Shown: positions 1 to 6,378, counted from the stretch's first letter. The stretch is 6,566 nucleotides of DNA from Armatimonadota bacterium (GCA_014379275.1 JACMMA010000565.1:1-6566), one strand, 5' to 3'. Program-made: numbers and translations. Notes: generated from the sequence alone by a model not told the origin.

Positions 1-116
1 GGTTACCTTTACCCTAGTATTATTGGCAGACACTTTAGCAGTATTTAGGGTAAGTTCGTGAGGAATGAACACTGGTTCAGAACATTCCCCCTCCCCGGCG
101 ACCGGTGTTCGTTAAC
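1..116. other. Non-coding left edge, 3' flank of ridA
   Basis: I see no convincing gene here. The stretch is AT-richer than the genes at its far left and is dominated by inverted repeats, described separately. It lies immediately downstream of the minus-strand ridA stop codon, so it probably encodes the 3' untranslated end of that transcript. No stem followed by a T-run is present on the minus strand, so a classical intrinsic terminator cannot be called. Confidence 0.5.
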
Positions 117-122
117 TTACCC
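48..122. repeat. Two-part inverted repeat overlapping the ridA stop codon
   Basis: The outer arms GGGTAAGTT (48-56) and AACTTACCC (114-122) are perfect 9-base complements. The inner arms GAACACTGGT (67-76) and ACCGGTGTTC (101-110) match in 9 of 10 positions, the odd one being a possible G-U pair. Together they would form a long interrupted stem in RNA, with an asymmetric internal loop (57-66 against 111-113) and a loop of 24 bases. The ridA stop codon (117-119) sits inside the right outer arm. The left outer arm can alternatively pair further left: TAGGGTAA (46-53) complements TTACCCTA (9-16). A role in ending or stabilising the ridA transcript is inference. Confidence 0.5.
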
Positions 123-512
123 GCCATGAATTACTGCCACCGCTTCGATCTCCACCGCGGCACCGAGCGGCAGAGCCGCTACCTGGAATGTCGAACGCGC
201 CGGTCGGACCTGTCCATCGAAATGTTTCGCGTAGATCGTGTTTAGCTGGGAAAACTGACCGAGGTCTGCCAGGAAGACGGTCGTTTTCACAATGCTGTCT
301 AAGGACCCACCTGCCGCCTCACAAAGACGTCTCAGTCCGTCAATCGCCCCTTCCACCTGCGCCTCGAACGCCTCGAATGGTTTCCCAGTCGCCGGATCCA
401 GCCCGAGTTGTCCCGAAATGTAAACCGTGTCGCCCGCTTTCACCGCAGGGGTGTATGGCGCGCCTCCGACGGGAGCACCACCCTGGTTGGGGTATACCGC
501 TTGTTTGCTCAT
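117..512 (-). CDS. ridA: RidA family reactive enamine/imine deaminase
   Basis: This 131-residue cytoplasmic protein belongs to the RidA/YjgF/YER057c family, whose members are about 130 residues long, form trimers and hydrolyse reactive 2-aminoacrylate and related enamines/imines released by PLP enzymes. The family signature is clear near the C-terminus: RPARSTF around residues 103-109 followed by VEIEAVAV around 120-127. Arg106 and Glu121 lie 15 residues apart, as do the catalytic Arg105 and Glu120 of E. coli RidA. The N-terminal motif is GGAPYTPAV instead of the usual GPYSQAV, and the residue matching E. coli Cys107 is Thr108, so substrate preference may differ. I chose the ATG at 510-512 because the protein then begins like its homologues and AAAGAGAG lies just upstream. 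The in-frame ATG and TTG at 546-551 have no ribosome binding site. The gene is divergent from the mannosyltransferase and shows no functional link to the pilin genes. Confidence 0.88.
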   Translation of the reverse strand: MSKQAVYPNQGGAPVGGAPYTPAVKAGDTVYISGQLGLDPATGKPFEAFEAQVEGAIDGLRRLCEAAGGSLDSIVKTTVFLADLGQFSQLNTIYAKHFDGQVRPARSTFQVAALPLGAAVEIEAVAVIHGG

Positions 513-714
513 CTTGCTCTCTTTTTCCACTTTGACGGCACCAACCATCAAGGAAGGTGCGTACGTCTAAAGGTAATATACGCGAACAGAAACATAGTTC
601 CTGCTCCAGAACCGCACATTCAAAACAATAACAACGGACCTCACACTTGCCCCGCAGGCAGGAGACGATAATCCCCATGCCGAACAGGTCGTTACTCGAA
701 AAGGAACCTCTCAC
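513..714. other. Divergent intergenic region between ridA and the PMT-family gene
   Basis: This roughly 200-base region must hold the promoters of both flanking genes, since they are transcribed away from each other. No promoter reaches a good consensus match. On the plus strand, TTGCCC (646-651) and GATAAT (667-672) are spaced only 15 bases apart. On the minus strand, TATATT (580-575) resembles a -10 box but no -35 element lies at the right distance. The palindrome GTACGTAC-like core near 558-566 is short and probably incidental. Confidence 0.35.
701..705 (+). promoter_or_regulatory. Shine-Dalgarno site supporting a GTG start
   Basis: AAGGA, within a longer A/G-rich run (699-706), lies nine bases before the GTG at 715. 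This makes 715 the preferred start over the first in-frame ATG at 739, which has no purine-rich site at a suitable distance. Confidence 0.6.
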
Positions 715-2319
715 GTGCCACTATTCGCAGTGAACTATATGCCCGGATTAGGACCGAAGGTGTTTCTTTACCCTCTGTTGACCGTATTCATCCTGGGCGC
801 CATTCTCGCTATTTTTTTTAGCCGCCATCCGGACGCCACCCCTGAAGTCGAACGAGACACCGACACAGAAGGAGAGGGAAGCTTTAGCAAGCCAGGCAGA
901 AGTCCCTTCTCCCTCGCGCATTACGACCGCGTCGTTCCCGCGGTTATCGCAGCACTGTTTTATCTTCTCGCCCTGTGGCGGTTGGACTTTCCGCACAAAC
1001 AAGTTTTCGATGAGGTACACCACGTTCGTACCGCGATGGAATTTGTTGTGGGAGCGAACCCCCACGAGTGGACGCACCCGCATCTGTCAAAACTACTTCA
1101 GGCAGGAAGCCTCGCCCTCGCCCGGCAATCCTTCGACCCGTCGGATAATATCTGGTCGCCGGATCAGATAATGGCCGGTCGCGCGGCGCTCGCATGGCGC
1201 CTACCCTCGGTTATTTTCGGCAGCCTTGCTCTGCTGGGTGTTTACGCCCTGGCGCGTGCCTTGTTCAAGAATCGCGCCGTGGCAACAATCGCCATGCTGT
1301 TGCTAGCAATGGACGGCGTGTTCTTCGTCCAATCGCGCATCGCGATGACGAACATTTTCACCGTTTGCTTTATCACCTGGGCGGCGTGGGCGGCGTGGCG
1401 CTGGATAGAGGAGCAACAGGCACGGCATATTTTCGCCACGGGTGCGTTCTTGGGGCTAGCCCTGGCGACACGCTGGTCTAGTTTGTATGCTTTCGCACTC
1501 CTACTACTCTTCGTTCTCGCGGACGGCATCGCCCGATGGCACAAAGAAAAATACTCCGCCCGCTTCTTTTTGACGCGCGCGGCACTCTTCATCCCGGCGT
1601 TTCTACTGGTCCCCGCCCTGATCTACGCCGCGTCGTATATCCCCTATGTCTTACAGGGCGACGGCACCGCGGTGCAGAAGCTGATGACCTGGAACCACAA
1701 CGGGACCGGGTGGGAGAAGGTACTGTCCATGCAGGGGGACATGTACCGTTATCACAGCGAACTAAAAGCGGATCACAGCTATGATTCTCCGGCGTGGTCC
1801 TGGCCGCTGATGCTGCGCCCGGTCTGGTATTTTTACGAACAAATCGGGGGGCAGGGCGCGGAGAGGGTGCGGGGCATCTGGTGTATCGGCAACGCGTTCA
1901 TCTGGTGGGCGATCATTCCGTCCATGGCCATCGGGACGTGGCTCGCGGTCCGTTTCCGGCGCGGGAATCTCGCGCTACTTTGCTTGATGGGTTTAGGACA
2001 ATGGTTCTGCTGGCTGGCGAAGGCACGCGGGTTGAACTTTATGCACTACCTTTTCGAAGCGATCCCGTTTGTTTGTATCGCGATCGCCTACTTCATGGTC
2101 ACACTCTGGTGTGGCAATCGCGATACAAACGTCGGCGAAAGCAAGAACACGTCGGGGGACACTCCCGAAGAAAATCGGGAACCCTGGAGGACAATCGTCC
2201 TGTCTTACCTGCTGGCCGTTTTGCTCTGGTTCGTCTTTTATTACCCCATGCTGACGGCGTTCCCGATCCCCGTCAAGTACTCACAAATGCACTTTTGGCT
2301 GGATCGCATTTGGATTTGA
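715..2319 (+). CDS. PMT-family (GT39) protein O-mannosyltransferase-like membrane protein
   Basis: This 534-residue polytopic membrane protein resembles dolichyl/polyprenyl-phosphate-mannose protein mannosyltransferases, which move mannose from a lipid carrier to Ser/Thr of exported proteins at the outer face of the membrane. The acidic loop-1 motif FDEVHH (98-103) carries the Asp99-Glu100 pair expected for catalysis. HPHLSKLL (121-128) stands where the family usually has HPPLGKLL. SRIAM (207-211) and TRWSS (252-256) match conserved loop and helix motifs. The stretch around 343-375 (YRYHSEL, HSYDS, WSWPLMLRPVWYF) and HYLFEAIPF (444-452) are typical of the C-terminal half. Many hydrophobic segments run from about 72 to 516. 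Oddities are an extra N-terminal hydrophobic segment (15-35) with an acidic linker (39-58), and a hydrophilic loop (466-490). The start is GTG. The true acceptor is unknown, and a related lipid-linked glycosyltransferase activity is possible. It lies 223 bases upstream of the pseudopilin operon on the same strand. Confidence 0.85.
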   Translation: MPLFAVNYMPGLGPKVFLYPLLTVFILGAILAIFFSRHPDATPEVERDTDTEGEGSFSKPGRSPFSLAHYDRVVPAVIAALFYLLALWRLDFPHKQVFDEVHHVRTAMEFVVGANPHEWTHPHLSKLLQAGSLALARQSFDPSDNIWSPDQIMAGRAALAWRLPSVIFGSLALLGVYALARALFKNRAVATIAMLLLAMDGVFFVQSRIAMTNIFTVCFITWAAWAAWRWIEEQQARHIFATGAFLGLALATRWSSLYAFALLLLFVLADGIARWHKEKYSARFFLTRAALFIPAFLLVPALIYAASYIPYVLQGDGTAVQKLMTWNHNGTGWEKVLSMQGDMYRYHSELKADHSYDSPAWSWPLMLRPVWYFYEQIGGQGAERVRGIWCIGNAFIWWAIIPSMAIGTWLAVRFRRGNLALLCLMGLGQWFCWLAKARGLNFMHYLFEAIPFVCIAIAYFMVTLWCGNRDTNVGESKNTSGDTPEENREPWRTIVLSYLLAVLLWFVFYYPMLTAFPIPVKYSQMHFWLDRIWI

Positions 2320-2389
2320 CAGCACGGATGGGCGCCCTGGAGAAGCCGGACGAAAGTAAGTTATTTTTTTATATCAAACTCGAACTTCC

Positions 2390-2450
2390 AGGCGGTATAC
2401 AACATACGAAAGCATAGGAACGGCATAACGGCTGCCGATACCCCTTGCCT
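2390..2450 (+). promoter_or_regulatory. Possible structured leader RNA upstream of pseudopilin genes
   Basis: AGGC (2390-2393) and GGTAT (2394-2398) can pair with GCCT (2447-2450) and ATACC (2438-2442), giving a nine-pair closing stem with a four-base bulge. Inside it, CGGC (2421-2424) can pair with GCCG (2434-2437), and a GAAA sequence sits in a possible small stem near 2403-2414. The layout is compact, and pilin genes in some bacteria do carry c-di-GMP riboswitches, but the match to the class-I (GEMM) core is only partial. A chance fold is a fair alternative. Confidence 0.2.
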
Positions 2451-2481
2451 TTAAAAAACCAGGTGATTCCACTGGCTAAGC

Positions 2482-2509
2482 TTACAAACACAATCAACCG
2501 ATATATGTA
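2482..2509 (+). promoter_or_regulatory. Weak candidate sigma70 promoter for the pseudopilin operon
   Basis: TTACAA (2482-2487) and TATGTA (2504-2509) are 16 bases apart in an AT-rich patch. Transcription would start about 27 bases before the ATG at 2543. Each box departs from consensus at two or more positions, so this is only a candidate. Confidence 0.3.
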
Positions 2510-2542
2510 TGGACACTCTCCCGTTAGGAAGACTTTGCGACC

Positions 2543-3199
2543 ATGGCTAACACAAATCTGATGCGACGGTCACGCACACGCGGCTTCAACTTGATCGAGG
2601 TTCTGGTTGCGGTATTCATTCTTGCCTGCATGGCATTGATGTTCGCCGCGGTAGTTCCTTCCTCGCTCCGCTCGATACGGACCGCGAACTACTACAACCT
2701 CGCCGCGATAGTGGCGCAGCGCAAATTAGACCAGTTGATGGACCCTTCCATAGGCTACTCTAATCTGACCGTCGCCACCCTCACTGGGGAGGATGCGGCG
2801 GTTTATCCGGGGGGCAGAGTTATCAGCCGGAACGTCGCCCCTGCCGACGCCTGTTCCTGGGTCGACCCCGCGGGTGTCCAGTCGGGGGTTGCGCCGACGT
2901 CGTCCACATACGCGAAAAAGAATTACAGCCTCACGGGATACTTCACGACACTCGACGGTCTCCGTAGATACAAGGACAACGGCACGCCGGCATGCCGGGA
3001 GTTGTTGACGAAAAACGCTTTCCCCGGCGACAGCGACGTAGAAGGCAAGATCGTGATCGAGGGATGGCAAGGAAAAACCTCCTCCGTGAGCGATTCCTCG
3101 TTGCTGAAAGCCACAGTCACGATCACATGGCGAACCAGCGGGCAGGGAAAGAGTTCCTACACCACATCGACACTGATTCCGAAGTCGTCCATCCTGTAA
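2543..3199 (+). CDS. PilV/GspI-like minor prepilin (type IV pilus / T2SS pseudopilin)
   Basis: This 218-residue protein begins with a classic class-III prepilin signal: a short basic leader ending RTRG (to Gly14), then FNLIEVLVAVF. Prepilin peptidase should cut after Gly14, leaving methylatable Phe at +1 and Glu19 at +5, followed by a hydrophobic helix to about residue 38. After the helix, AAIVAQRKLDQL (54-65) matches the pattern seen in PilV/GspI-type minor pilins, and the C-terminal part (188-212) looks like beta strands. Cys104 and Cys151 could form a disulfide in the exported domain. The ATG at 2543 follows AGGAAG (2526-2531) by 11 bases. It is the first gene of a tight three-gene run, 16 bases from the next. 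Family level is secure; assignment to PilV rather than GspI is a best guess. Confidence 0.82.
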   Translation: MANTNLMRRSRTRGFNLIEVLVAVFILACMALMFAAVVPSSLRSIRTANYYNLAAIVAQRKLDQLMDPSIGYSNLTVATLTGEDAAVYPGGRVISRNVAPADACSWVDPAGVQSGVAPTSSTYAKKNYSLTGYFTTLDGLRRYKDNGTPACRELLTKNAFPGDSDVEGKIVIEGWQGKTSSVSDSSLLKATVTITWRTSGQGKSSYTTSTLIPKSSIL

Positions 3200-3215
3200 C
3201 AGAAAGAACCGGTCT

Positions 3216-4307
3216 ATGAAAGTGAATACTACTAGTCGCTCAATCGATCCCAGTAACGAGGAAAAAGCCGGCCGCGTCTCCCCCCGCCGCCGGCATGCTT
3301 TCACGCTGATAGAAATGGTCATCACGGTCTCCCTGATTAGCCTCGTGTTTATAGCCACGATGTCGCTATTCGAGCGCACGACCGCAAGTGTCGTGCGCGC
3401 ACGCGCGGGGATATCGGCTGGTCAGTCGGCATCGAACGCTTACCGGCGTTTGTCCAGCCTTCTGGAAGAAGCAGGCGCGGTCGTTCTACCGAGAGAACCT
3501 AACGGAGCGACAAACCCGCTCTGGGACTCGACAAAGCTGGGACCGGCCAGTAACTTTACGACGACCGACGCGAACGGGAAGCAGATCCTCACCGGGATGG
3601 TGATCCGCCTGCCAACCGCCCAGACAACACAAACAATTACCGGAAAATCGGCGACGGATAAATACTCGCTGACGTCGCTGAAGAATCGAAACACGGTCGA
3701 CCCCACCCAGGATATTTTCGTCTACCGGGCCGACCCATCCACGAACGGAGCTACCCCTGCCGCGAACCCGAGGGGGACGTGGCTAGTGATGAAAAGGTTC
3801 AATGACACGACCGAGCGTTTCGACGTTTTGATGGATAATGTCGCGTCCGACCCTCGCGCGGCGGTGTTCAATCAATCGACGAGTAACGATAAGAGCGTCA
3901 CCATGAAACTGGTTGCGGGGGATTATTCGCGTATGGTTGGCGAGCAAACCAGCGAAGAGTCGAACGGAAAAGATAAGGTATCCGCCTTGTTGGGCGGTAG
4001 CGTTCTGATGCGCAATTATCAGAACCAGTCGGCAGGAAACTTAGCCCTGGGAGAGCCGGGCGGACCGAATTTCAGACCGCCGACCTCCACATCGCCGACG
4101 CCACAACCGTCCGCGACACCCACCGCGGCGCCGACTGCGACGCCCACGACAGCACCGACAGCGACGCCGACAGCGACGCCCACGTCGGCGCCCACGTCGA
4201 CTCCTACGTCAACACCGACATCGACACCTACGTCAACGCCCACCGCAGCACCGACAGCGACACCCACGACGGCGCCGACATCGACGCCGAAGCCGATTGA
4301 TATTTAA
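3216..4307 (+). CDS. PilW/GspJ-like minor prepilin with Pro/Thr-rich C-terminal tail
   Basis: This 363-residue protein carries a prepilin signal after a long 28-residue leader: PRRRHA, then FTLIEMVITVSLISLVF. Cleavage would follow Ala28 (Ala instead of Gly at -1), with Phe29 at +1 and Glu33 at +5. Behind the hydrophobic helix, SNAYRRLSSLLEEAGAVVLP (73-92) resembles the segment in PilW/GspJ proteins, and VMKRFN with FDVLMDNVAS further on fits the same fold. The body ends near residue 286. Residues 290-358 form a low-complexity tail holding 29 Thr, 9 Ser and about 18 Pro, with Pro at every fourth position from 298 to 358, ending KPIDI. Such a tail is not part of the normal PilW/GspJ fold and may be a flexible, possibly glycosylated stalk. 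The ribosome binding site is weak (AGAAAGAA, 3201-3208), consistent with coupling to the upstream gene. Confidence 0.82.
   Translation: MKVNTTSRSIDPSNEEKAGRVSPRRRHAFTLIEMVITVSLISLVFIATMSLFERTTASVVRARAGISAGQSASNAYRRLSSLLEEAGAVVLPREPNGATNPLWDSTKLGPASNFTTTDANGKQILTGMVIRLPTAQTTQTITGKSATDKYSLTSLKNRNTVDPTQDIFVYRADPSTNGATPAANPRGTWLVMKRFNDTTERFDVLMDNVASDPRAAVFNQSTSNDKSVTMKLVAGDYSRMVGEQTSEESNGKDKVSALLGGSVLMRNYQNQSAGNLALGEPGGPNFRPPTSTSPTPQPSATPTAAPTATPTTAPTATPTATPTSAPTSTPTSTPTSTPTSTPTAAPTATPTTAPTSTPKPIDI
4107..4289 (+). repeat. 12-base coding tandem repeat encoding Pro-Thr-x-x units
   Basis: Within the PilW/GspJ-like gene, a 12-base period runs in frame for about 15 units, each coding Pro-Thr-[Ala/Ser/Thr]-[Ala/Thr], except the first, which is Pro-Ser-Ala-Thr. 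A 13-residue block (residues 303-315: TAA, TAT and TTA units) recurs at 343-355, exactly 40 residues later. The two copies differ at about six third-codon positions while coding the same residues. Central units alternate codon forms such as ACGTCA and ACATCG. The array shows the amino-acid pattern being kept while the DNA drifts. Confidence 0.9.
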
Positions 4308-4322
4308 GAAGGGGAGAGCGAG

Positions 4323-4327
4323 AAGGA
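4323..4327 (+). promoter_or_regulatory. Shine-Dalgarno site fixing the ATG start of the PilX-like gene
   Basis: AAGGA, part of AGAAGGA (4321-4327), lies five bases before the ATG at 4333. It favours this start over an in-frame TTG at 4297, which would overlap the end of the upstream gene and has no ribosome binding site. Confidence 0.65.
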
Positions 4328-4332
4328 AAATA

Positions 4333-6282
4333 ATGAAAGAAATTCAACAACCCGTTCCCCTTCCGACCGAGGCACTGCCACGGCGGATAGCGCGGCGCTT
4401 GCAAAGTCGAAACGCGATGGCCCTGGTAGGGATCATGCTCGTGTTAATGTTGGTTCTCGCCGGAAGCCTTATCGGTTTCGCGGGGGCGGCGGGACGGAGC
4501 ACGGGAGACCTCGGTTCGACGTCGAGCAACATGCTACAGATGACCCGTAAACGCAACAACGTGCTACAGGCGGAAACCCTTGCCGACGCCGGGGTGCGTG
4601 CCGCAGTGCAATGGATCGCGGAGTTGCCGAGCCCGCCGGTACTGGCCTCGGCATTCTCGCCGATGGACGTGACCCCGACCGCGTTTTACGCGGGAGCCTC
4701 CCCGACGAACAGCAACAAATGGACGACGCTCACTTTCCCCGCGCCAGGCGACGCCAGCCAGGGGCAGTTCCGCGTGCGATTCTATCCGCACTCGGACAAC
4801 GCCGTCGCGGCACAACGCGGATTCCTGGTCGAGTCGGTCGGCACATTCAAGGGCGAGACCCGCGTGGTACGTGCGGATATTCGGCAAAAGAACTTCGCGC
4901 AATACGCTTACTTCACAGACACACTCAGTGACGCGTATTTTATCGCCGGGCTAACGACCTTCAACGGTCCGGTGCACGTGAACAACTCTACCAATAAGGA
5001 TATGAACATCGTCTGGGATAGTGTGCTACCGAATGATAAAAGCCGCCTTTTCCAGTGGAACGGCGACAACACATTCACCATGTGGCAAGGAGCCAAATCG
5101 GGGAACAGCTACCGCAATGTGGGCAAGGTCAAGTGGAGAAAGGATAGTGCCTACGTCAATCCTTCTACGCCGACTGCCGATGCCGATTGGAAGAAGATTA
5201 TCACCCCCGATAAAGAGGGCACGGCGGAGCAAAGAGTCCGCACGGGGCCGCAATTGACAGCAGATAAGGTAGAACTGCCCAAATCCTCCGACGAATTGCG
5301 CGACGCGGCTATCGGGGGGGCGTCCGTGGTTCCCCCCACAGGCAGTGGCGTCTATGTCCCTACTTCGGGCGGTTTCAACGCGAAGTCAGGGACCCCCTCG
5401 GGAGGCGTGTATATCCGGGGACAGGTGGACGACATGGTTCTGGAAGCGACCGGAACCGGAAACCGGGACCAGAACGTTTACATTTATCAGAACAGTTTCA
5501 ATACGAAGTTCAAGCTACAGATGAAAGCCAACGGGGAAACCGTTCTGGAGCGATTTACGCGATCCGCCTCGAATAAACCGTTCGTTGCCGACACAAGCGG
5601 TAGTTACCCGCGCACCTACAACGGCAGTGCGACCAACGGCGTGATTTATTCTCACGACGATATCGGTGCGTATAACGCGGAAAAAGGCGGTGTTTCCGGC
5701 ACCATTGCAAACAGCGACGCAAGTGCCGAAGCACTGAGCAAGTTGACACTCGCAACCCGGGTAGACAGCACGGGAAAGAAAACGATCAATATTGACGGAA
5801 ATATTCTGTATGCGAACGCTACCAAAGAAGCAGTAAAGTCACCGGACGACGCCGGTGTGTTAGGAATGGTCGCGGAACGCATCCGAGTGCTGAAAAAATC
5901 GAAATTAGTGGAGCCGGGGCTCACAGGCTTCAATAATTACACTGCATCCTCCGGCGTTACTTACCAGGAAGATGAAGATCTTGATAACCTGTCGATCCAC
6001 GGAACATTGATGGCCTATAACACGATCGCCGTCGATGGCTACGACACGCGCGATCCGGGGGAGTTCCGACTGCTCGGAGGATATATTGCGAAAGACTCTT
6101 CCAAGTTCGGACAGACCGTCGGGGGGACAGGACTCGATGCACTCAACGTCAAAAAAGGATTCAAGCGGATTCTGAACTACGATAAGCGCGTCGCGAACCA
6201 ACCGCCGCCGTATTTCCCGGGGACCGGGCAAGCGTACGAAACGCTCTCGTACCAGCGCGTCCTGGAACCGCTACAACCGTAA
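4333..6282 (+). CDS. Large PilX-like protein, DUF4900-like exported domain
   Basis: This 649-residue protein starts with a basic leader of 28 residues (to LQSRNA), then MALVGIMLVLMLVLAGSLIG (29-48), the hydrophobic helix of a PilX/GspK-type N-terminus. There is no Glu at +5, so processing after Ala28 is uncertain. QAETLADAGVRAAVQWI (79-95) matches the A-E-x-G-A pattern that follows the helix in PilX-type proteins. Further on, FAQYAYFTD (188-196) and FNGPVHVN (210-217) resemble the YAYFT...GPVH pattern I recall for DUF4900 proteins. NGVIYSHDDIG, LGMVAERI (from 510) and YDKRVANQPPPYFPGTG (616-632) look like repeated beta-strand surface segments and the usual PPPYFP end. It lies 25 bases after the preceding stop, is last in the operon, and is followed by a strong terminator. 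Likely role: exposed, tip-located minor pilin or adhesin-like partner of the two upstream pseudopilins. The DUF4900 link is from memory of the family pattern, not a search. Confidence 0.72.
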   Translation: MKEIQQPVPLPTEALPRRIARRLQSRNAMALVGIMLVLMLVLAGSLIGFAGAAGRSTGDLGSTSSNMLQMTRKRNNVLQAETLADAGVRAAVQWIAELPSPPVLASAFSPMDVTPTAFYAGASPTNSNKWTTLTFPAPGDASQGQFRVRFYPHSDNAVAAQRGFLVESVGTFKGETRVVRADIRQKNFAQYAYFTDTLSDAYFIAGLTTFNGPVHVNNSTNKDMNIVWDSVLPNDKSRLFQWNGDNTFTMWQGAKSGNSYRNVGKVKWRKDSAYVNPSTPTADADWKKIITPDKEGTAEQRVRTGPQLTADKVELPKSSDELRDAAIGGASVVPPTGSGVYVPTSGGFNAKSGTPSGGVYIRGQVDDMVLEATGTGNRDQNVYIYQNSFNTKFKLQMKANGETVLERFTRSASNKPFVADTSGSYPRTYNGSATNGVIYSHDDIGAYNAEKGGVSGTIANSDASAEALSKLTLATRVDSTGKKTINIDGNILYANATKEAVKSPDDAGVLGMVAERIRVLKKSKLVEPGLTGFNNYTASSGVTYQEDEDLDNLSIHGTLMAYNTIAVDGYDTRDPGEFRLLGGYIAKDSSKFGQTVGGTGLDALNVKKGFKRILNYDKRVANQPPPYFPGTGQAYETLSYQRVLEPLQP

Positions 6283-6297
6283 AAGTGCTGAGACGCC

Positions 6298-6335
6298 AAC
6301 CCCTCCGGACGAGCAATCGTCCGGAGGGGTTTTTT
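6298..6335 (+). terminator. Strong intrinsic terminator ending the pseudopilin operon
   Basis: CCCCTCCGGACG (6300-6311) and CGTCCGGAGGGG (6318-6329) form a perfect 12-pair GC-rich stem closed by a six-base loop (AGCAAT). Six T residues (6330-6335) follow at once, and two A-T pairs (6298-6299 with 6330-6331) can extend the stem. It begins 15 bases after the stop codon of the PilX-like gene. The opposite strand has only a short T-run, so it acts mainly on the plus strand. Confidence 0.95.
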
Positions 6336-6378
6336 GGTTGTAGACCTCAGGCTGGCTCATTTTTCTGAGCATTTAAAC

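Larger units (their letters stand above)
2320..2542 (+). other. Intergenic region between PMT-family gene and pseudopilin operon
   Basis: No gene is supported here; an open frame extending to 2417 is the out-of-frame continuation of the PMT gene. The region holds a T7 run (2364-2370) without a GC-rich stem directly before it, so no terminator can be called. It also holds a possible RNA fold (2390-2450), a small imperfect hairpin (2459-2475) and a weak promoter (2482-2509), each described separately. Whether the PMT gene and the pilin genes share a transcript is therefore open. Confidence 0.4.

Noticed and set aside
2320..2370. Intrinsic terminator for the PMT gene at the T7 run
   Set aside because: The T-run is not preceded directly by a GC-rich stem; the GGGCGCCC palindrome is about 30 bases upstream and cannot form a hairpin with a loop of its own.
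1794..2417. Plus-strand frame of 207 codons running past the PMT stop
   Set aside because: It lies almost wholly inside the PMT gene in another frame, is Arg/Gly-rich and shows no family motif.
2390..2442. c-di-GMP class-I (GEMM) riboswitch call
   Set aside because: Only a GAAA loop and part of the GGGACGCAAAGCC core are matched, and the loop stem contains a mismatch; kept only as a low-confidence structured region.
2726..3379. Minus-strand frame of 217 codons opposite the pseudopilin genes
   Set aside because: Composition is typical of an antisense shadow in GC-rich coding DNA, and both sense-strand genes have clear prepilin signals.
4019..4267. Minus-strand reading frame coding Gly-Val-Asp-Val repeats
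   Set aside because: It is the antisense image of the Pro-Thr-x-x tandem repeat; no ribosome binding site, and it ends where the sense repeat ends.
4107..4289. Regularly spaced repeat considered as a CRISPR or other non-coding array
   Set aside because: The period is 12 bases, always in frame, with synonymous variation and no spacers.
4297..4332. TTG start for the PilX-like gene overlapping the upstream stop
   Set aside because: The ATG at 4333 has a proper Shine-Dalgarno site and ATG is the commoner start; the 12 extra residues match nothing recognisable.
6355..6370. Second hairpin (GCTCA/TGAGC) after the terminator
   Set aside because: Only five pairs, with no T-run after it; the strong terminator just upstream already explains transcript ending.
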